A stretch of 8,214 nucleotides of DNA from CAYHZL01 sp964361075 (GTDB lineage: Bacteria; Bacteroidota; Ignavibacteria; UBA10030; UBA8401), in contig CAYHZL010000161.1 of the NCBI GenBank assembly GCA_964361075.1, forward strand, positions 1 to 8,214. Reading direction: 5' to 3'. Position numbers and translations under genes: made by a program. The notes under the pieces were generated by a model. The model was not told the origin of the DNA. It was given only the letters and a program-made list of their open reading frames with translations, and did no database searches. The stretch's first letter is position 1; each line of letters begins with the position of its first letter. Below are positions 5,848 through 8,214 of the stretch, in pieces.

Positions 5848-8073
5848 ATGTTTGGAAAATTATTTATCTACCTATCACTATTCTCCGGATTGCTGACAAT
5901 ACTTTCGTACGTGCGGGTAACGCGGGGCGATAAAAAATCGCTTGCAATGGCGCGGCGTGGTTTATTTACGAGCGGCTTTGCCATTCTTGCAGCATCAATA
6001 TTTTTGCTGAAGGATATTCTTTTCCACAATTTTGAAAACGGATATGTGTGGAGCTACAGCTCAAAAAGTTTGCCGTTGCATTTTCTCTTTTCAGCATTTT
6101 ATGCAGGACAGGAAGGAAGTTTTCTTTTTTGGGCGCTTTGTTCTGCGCTGTTAAGTTTTGCATTATTCCGTTACACACGCACGCGAAATCTTGAGGCGCA
6201 TGTGCTTTCTGTTTTTATTGCAGTGCAGACTTTTTTGGTGTTGTTACTTGTAGCAAAATCTCCTTTTAAAACTATTTATGAAATGTTTCCCGGCGAACTC
6301 ATCGCTGGTCAATTACCGCAAGATGGCAGAGGTCTAAATCCACTCTTACAAAATTTTTGGATGGTCATTCATCCGCCGATTTTATTTATCGGTTTTGCAG
6401 CAATGGCGGTACCGTTTAGTTTCGCAATTGCGGCGTTATGGAGAAAAGAATATTCAACATGGCTTTCAAGCGCGCTGCCGTGGGTATTGTTTTCCGGATT
6501 TACACTTGGCGCAGGATTAATGCTTGGCGCGTATTGGGCGTACGGCGTTCTTGGCTGGGGCGGATATTGGGGATGGGATCCGGTTGAAAATTCTTCGCTC
6601 ATTCCGTGGTTAATGTCTATGGCATTACTTCACACCATGCTTGTGCAACATCGGACGGGACACATGGTGCGTACGAATTTTATTTTTGCAATTCTTTCAT
6701 TTGTGCTTGTGTTGTATTCAACATTTTTAACGCGGAGCGGTGTGCTCGGAGATTCATCAGTGCATTCGTTCACTGATCCGGGAACAATTGTCTATGGAAT
6801 GTTGCTTGCATTTTTACTTGGCTCCACACTTCTCGGTTTCGGATTTATGTTTGTTCGTCGAAAAGAATTACATGCAATTGCAAAACCGATGAACTGGCGT
6901 ACGCGCGAATTTGCGCTAACAATTGGTTCATTTGTGTTGCTTGCAAGTTCAGTCATTATTTTCTTTGGAACAAGTCTGCCGATTGCATCTACTACACGCG
7001 TTGAGCCATCGTTCTATGACATGATGAATTTTCCTATTGCAGTGTTCATAACGCTGCTCATCGGTTACAGTCTGTTAGTGAAATGGGAAGAAGAAGATTT
7101 TACAATGCTGGGAGGAAAATCGTGGAAGTCGCTGATTGCAGCATTTATCACTACAATATTCATTGCCGTGTTCAGTTCATTCAATGCGATGAATATGCTT
7201 TTCATCTTTGCATCGCTCTTTGCGTTGTTTGTGAATCTTGAAATTGCATATCTCACATCGCGTGGTAATTTCAGAATGATGGGGGGAAAAATTGCACACA
7301 TTGGATTGGCAGTTTTTCTTGTCGGCGTTCTTCTCAACGGAAAATACAATGATAAAAAAAATGCAATACTCGAACTCAATTTACCGCAAGATATTTTTGG
7401 ATATACACTCACCTACACAGGCAGCCATCCAACAGATGGAGATAAAACTGCGTTTACGGTTTCAGTTCAAAAAGATGGAAAAATTTTTATACTCGAGCCG
7501 GTGATGTTTGAAACACCCGAACAAGGTGTGATGAAAAATCCGGACATCCTTTCATTCGCAACAAAAGATTTATATCTCTCGCCGGTTGGTATCGAACAAA
7601 GTCAAATGGGAAATGACGGCACGCTTTCCATCAACAAAGGTGAATCAGCAAATGTGAATGGTGTGAGCGTTACATTTATTAAATTTGATATGGGTGAACA
7701 TGGAATGAGCCAAATGGGCGGCGGCGGAATGAAAGTGGGTGCAGTGCTTGAAATAAGTTCCGCCGCGCAAAAAGAAACCGTTACGCCATTCGTTCTCTTC
7801 GGCGAAAAAGAACCAAAATATTTTCCTGCCGAATCGAAGCTGCTTGGCAAAATACAAATGTTGACAATGAATGTTGGCGGAATGGGTGAGGCAAAATCTT
7901 CTGTGCAATTATCTCTTCTTCAAAACAGTACTCAACATCAAAGTCCGAAAGAAGCGTTGGTTGTAGAAGCGAGCATCAAGCCGTTTATTAGTTTGGTGTG
8001 GATTGGAACCGCGCTGTTGCTTGTCGGGTTTGTTGTTTCAATTTTCCGGCGCAAGCGTGCGGATGCAGCGTAA
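5848..8073 (+). CDS. ccmF: CcmF, heme lyase of cytochrome c maturation System I
   Basis: CcmF is the inner-membrane heme lyase that takes heme from holo-CcmE and attaches it to CXXCH cysteines of apocytochromes in the periplasm. The 741-aa protein has the full set of family marks. YVWSYSSKSLP and AGQEGSFLFW lie near the start, then HPP with His175. The heme-handling WWD motif is WGGYWGWDPVEN (237-248). His262 lies in LLHT, His306 in RSGVLGDSSVHSF and His484 in KIAHIGLAV. These four His correspond to the heme-ligand histidines known in E. coli CcmF. A soluble, presumably periplasmic, domain spans about 495-710, followed by a last membrane helix (about 715-733) and a basic tail. It is longer than the E. 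coli protein (about 650 aa). The start follows AAAAGGA by 7 nt. It faces the cytochrome genes, whose 27 heme sites need this enzyme, and it shares their sigma-54 promoter. The next ccm gene is not in the window; a terminator follows. Confidence 0.97.
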   Translation: MFGKLFIYLSLFSGLLTILSYVRVTRGDKKSLAMARRGLFTSGFAILAASIFLLKDILFHNFENGYVWSYSSKSLPLHFLFSAFYAGQEGSFLFWALCSALLSFALFRYTRTRNLEAHVLSVFIAVQTFLVLLLVAKSPFKTIYEMFPGELIAGQLPQDGRGLNPLLQNFWMVIHPPILFIGFAAMAVPFSFAIAALWRKEYSTWLSSALPWVLFSGFTLGAGLMLGAYWAYGVLGWGGYWGWDPVENSSLIPWLMSMALLHTMLVQHRTGHMVRTNFIFAILSFVLVLYSTFLTRSGVLGDSSVHSFTDPGTIVYGMLLAFLLGSTLLGFGFMFVRRKELHAIAKPMNWRTREFALTIGSFVLLASSVIIFFGTSLPIASTTRVEPSFYDMMNFPIAVFITLLIGYSLLVKWEEEDFTMLGGKSWKSLIAAFITTIFIAVFSSFNAMNMLFIFASLFALFVNLEIAYLTSRGNFRMMGGKIAHIGLAVFLVGVLLNGKYNDKKNAILELNLPQDIFGYTLTYTGSHPTDGDKTAFTVSVQKDGKIFILEPVMFETPEQGVMKNPDILSFATKDLYLSPVGIEQSQMGNDGTLSINKGESANVNGVSVTFIKFDMGEHGMSQMGGGGMKVGAVLEISSAAQKETVTPFVLFGEKEPKYFPAESKLLGKIQMLTMNVGGMGEAKSSVQLSLLQNSTQHQSPKEALVVEASIKPFISLVWIGTALLLVGFVVSIFRRKRADAA

Positions 8074-8112
8074 GTAGTTTACTATCTGATAATTTTTTCT
8101 CTGAGAATTAAT

Positions 8113-8140
8113 AAGCGAGGGATTTCGCCCGCGCTTTTTT
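8113..8140 (+). terminator. Intrinsic terminator after ccmF
   Basis: AAGCG-A-GGG (8113-8121) pairs with CCC-G-CGCTT (8128-8136), a 9-position stem with one A/G mismatch and a 6-nt loop, followed by a T run (8135-8140) and further T's. It starts about 40 nt after the ccmF stop, suggesting that ccmF is transcribed alone. Confidence 0.82.
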
Positions 8141-8161
8141 GTTTTATACATGCCACTATAA

Positions 8162-8214
8162 GGCATCTCTAAAAACTAGTCCCGAAGGGATCCCTTCGGG
8201 ATTACGAAACCTTC
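8162..8214. mobile_element. Left end of another MITE-like repeat, cut by the window edge
   Basis: GGCATCTCTAAAAAC (8162-8176) is identical to the terminus of the element at 5609-5746. It is followed by a perfect 22-bp palindrome (8180-8201, TCCCGAAGGG around a central GATC-containing core) rather than the GTCATTGCGAG core. The right end is beyond the window. This indicates a family that shares ends but carries different interior palindromes. Confidence 0.6.

Noticed and set aside
5693..5896. Open stretch on the plus strand beginning MLRSLRSLAMT
   Set aside because: It starts inside the MITE-like repeat, crosses the sigma-54 promoter and overlaps the ccmF start in another frame. Its sequence is the usual by-product of translating this repeat.

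Overview
The window comes from an AT-leaning Gram-negative bacterium with rich c-type cytochrome metabolism. Outer-membrane-type lipoproteins, a beta-barrel protein, a CcmF heme lyase and interspersed C-rich and GTCATTGCGAG-type palindromic repeats together suggest the Ignavibacteriota/Bacteroidota-Chlorobiota (FCB) side of the tree. No taxonomic marker gene is present, so this is an inference.

Layout. Bases 1-406 hold no gene I can support. They contain a 14-bp palindrome, two related hairpins bracketing a nested C-rich palindromic repeat, and a terminator. Four genes then lie on the minus strand, read right to left. They are a 430-aa signal-peptide-bearing beta-barrel protein (5367-4075), a 14-heme periplasmic cytochrome (4043-2829), a 7-heme lipoprotein with one unusual CX4CH site (2816-1965), and, after a 259-bp gap filled partly by a MITE-like repeat, a 6-heme lipoprotein with a collagen-like N-terminus (1705-407). 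On the plus strand, 5848-8073 is a complete ccmF, followed by a terminator. The window ends inside another repeat.

How it fits together. A porin-like barrel, a large soluble multiheme cytochrome and two multiheme lipoproteins form the parts list of a porin-cytochrome conduit that moves electrons across the outer membrane, as in the Geobacter and Shewanella extracellular electron transfer systems. Together the three cytochromes carry 27 predicted covalent heme sites. CcmF is the enzyme that attaches such hemes, and it sits divergently next to them.

The most striking signal is regulatory. Both divergent transcription units carry the same 21-bp sequence in the same orientation relative to the gene. 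It contains a textbook sigma-54 (RpoN) -24/-12 promoter, TGGCAC-N5-TTGCA. This implies that heme-attachment capacity and the heme-hungry conduit are switched on together by an enhancer-binding activator. A 138-bp MITE-like repeat appears to have inserted between the two promoters.
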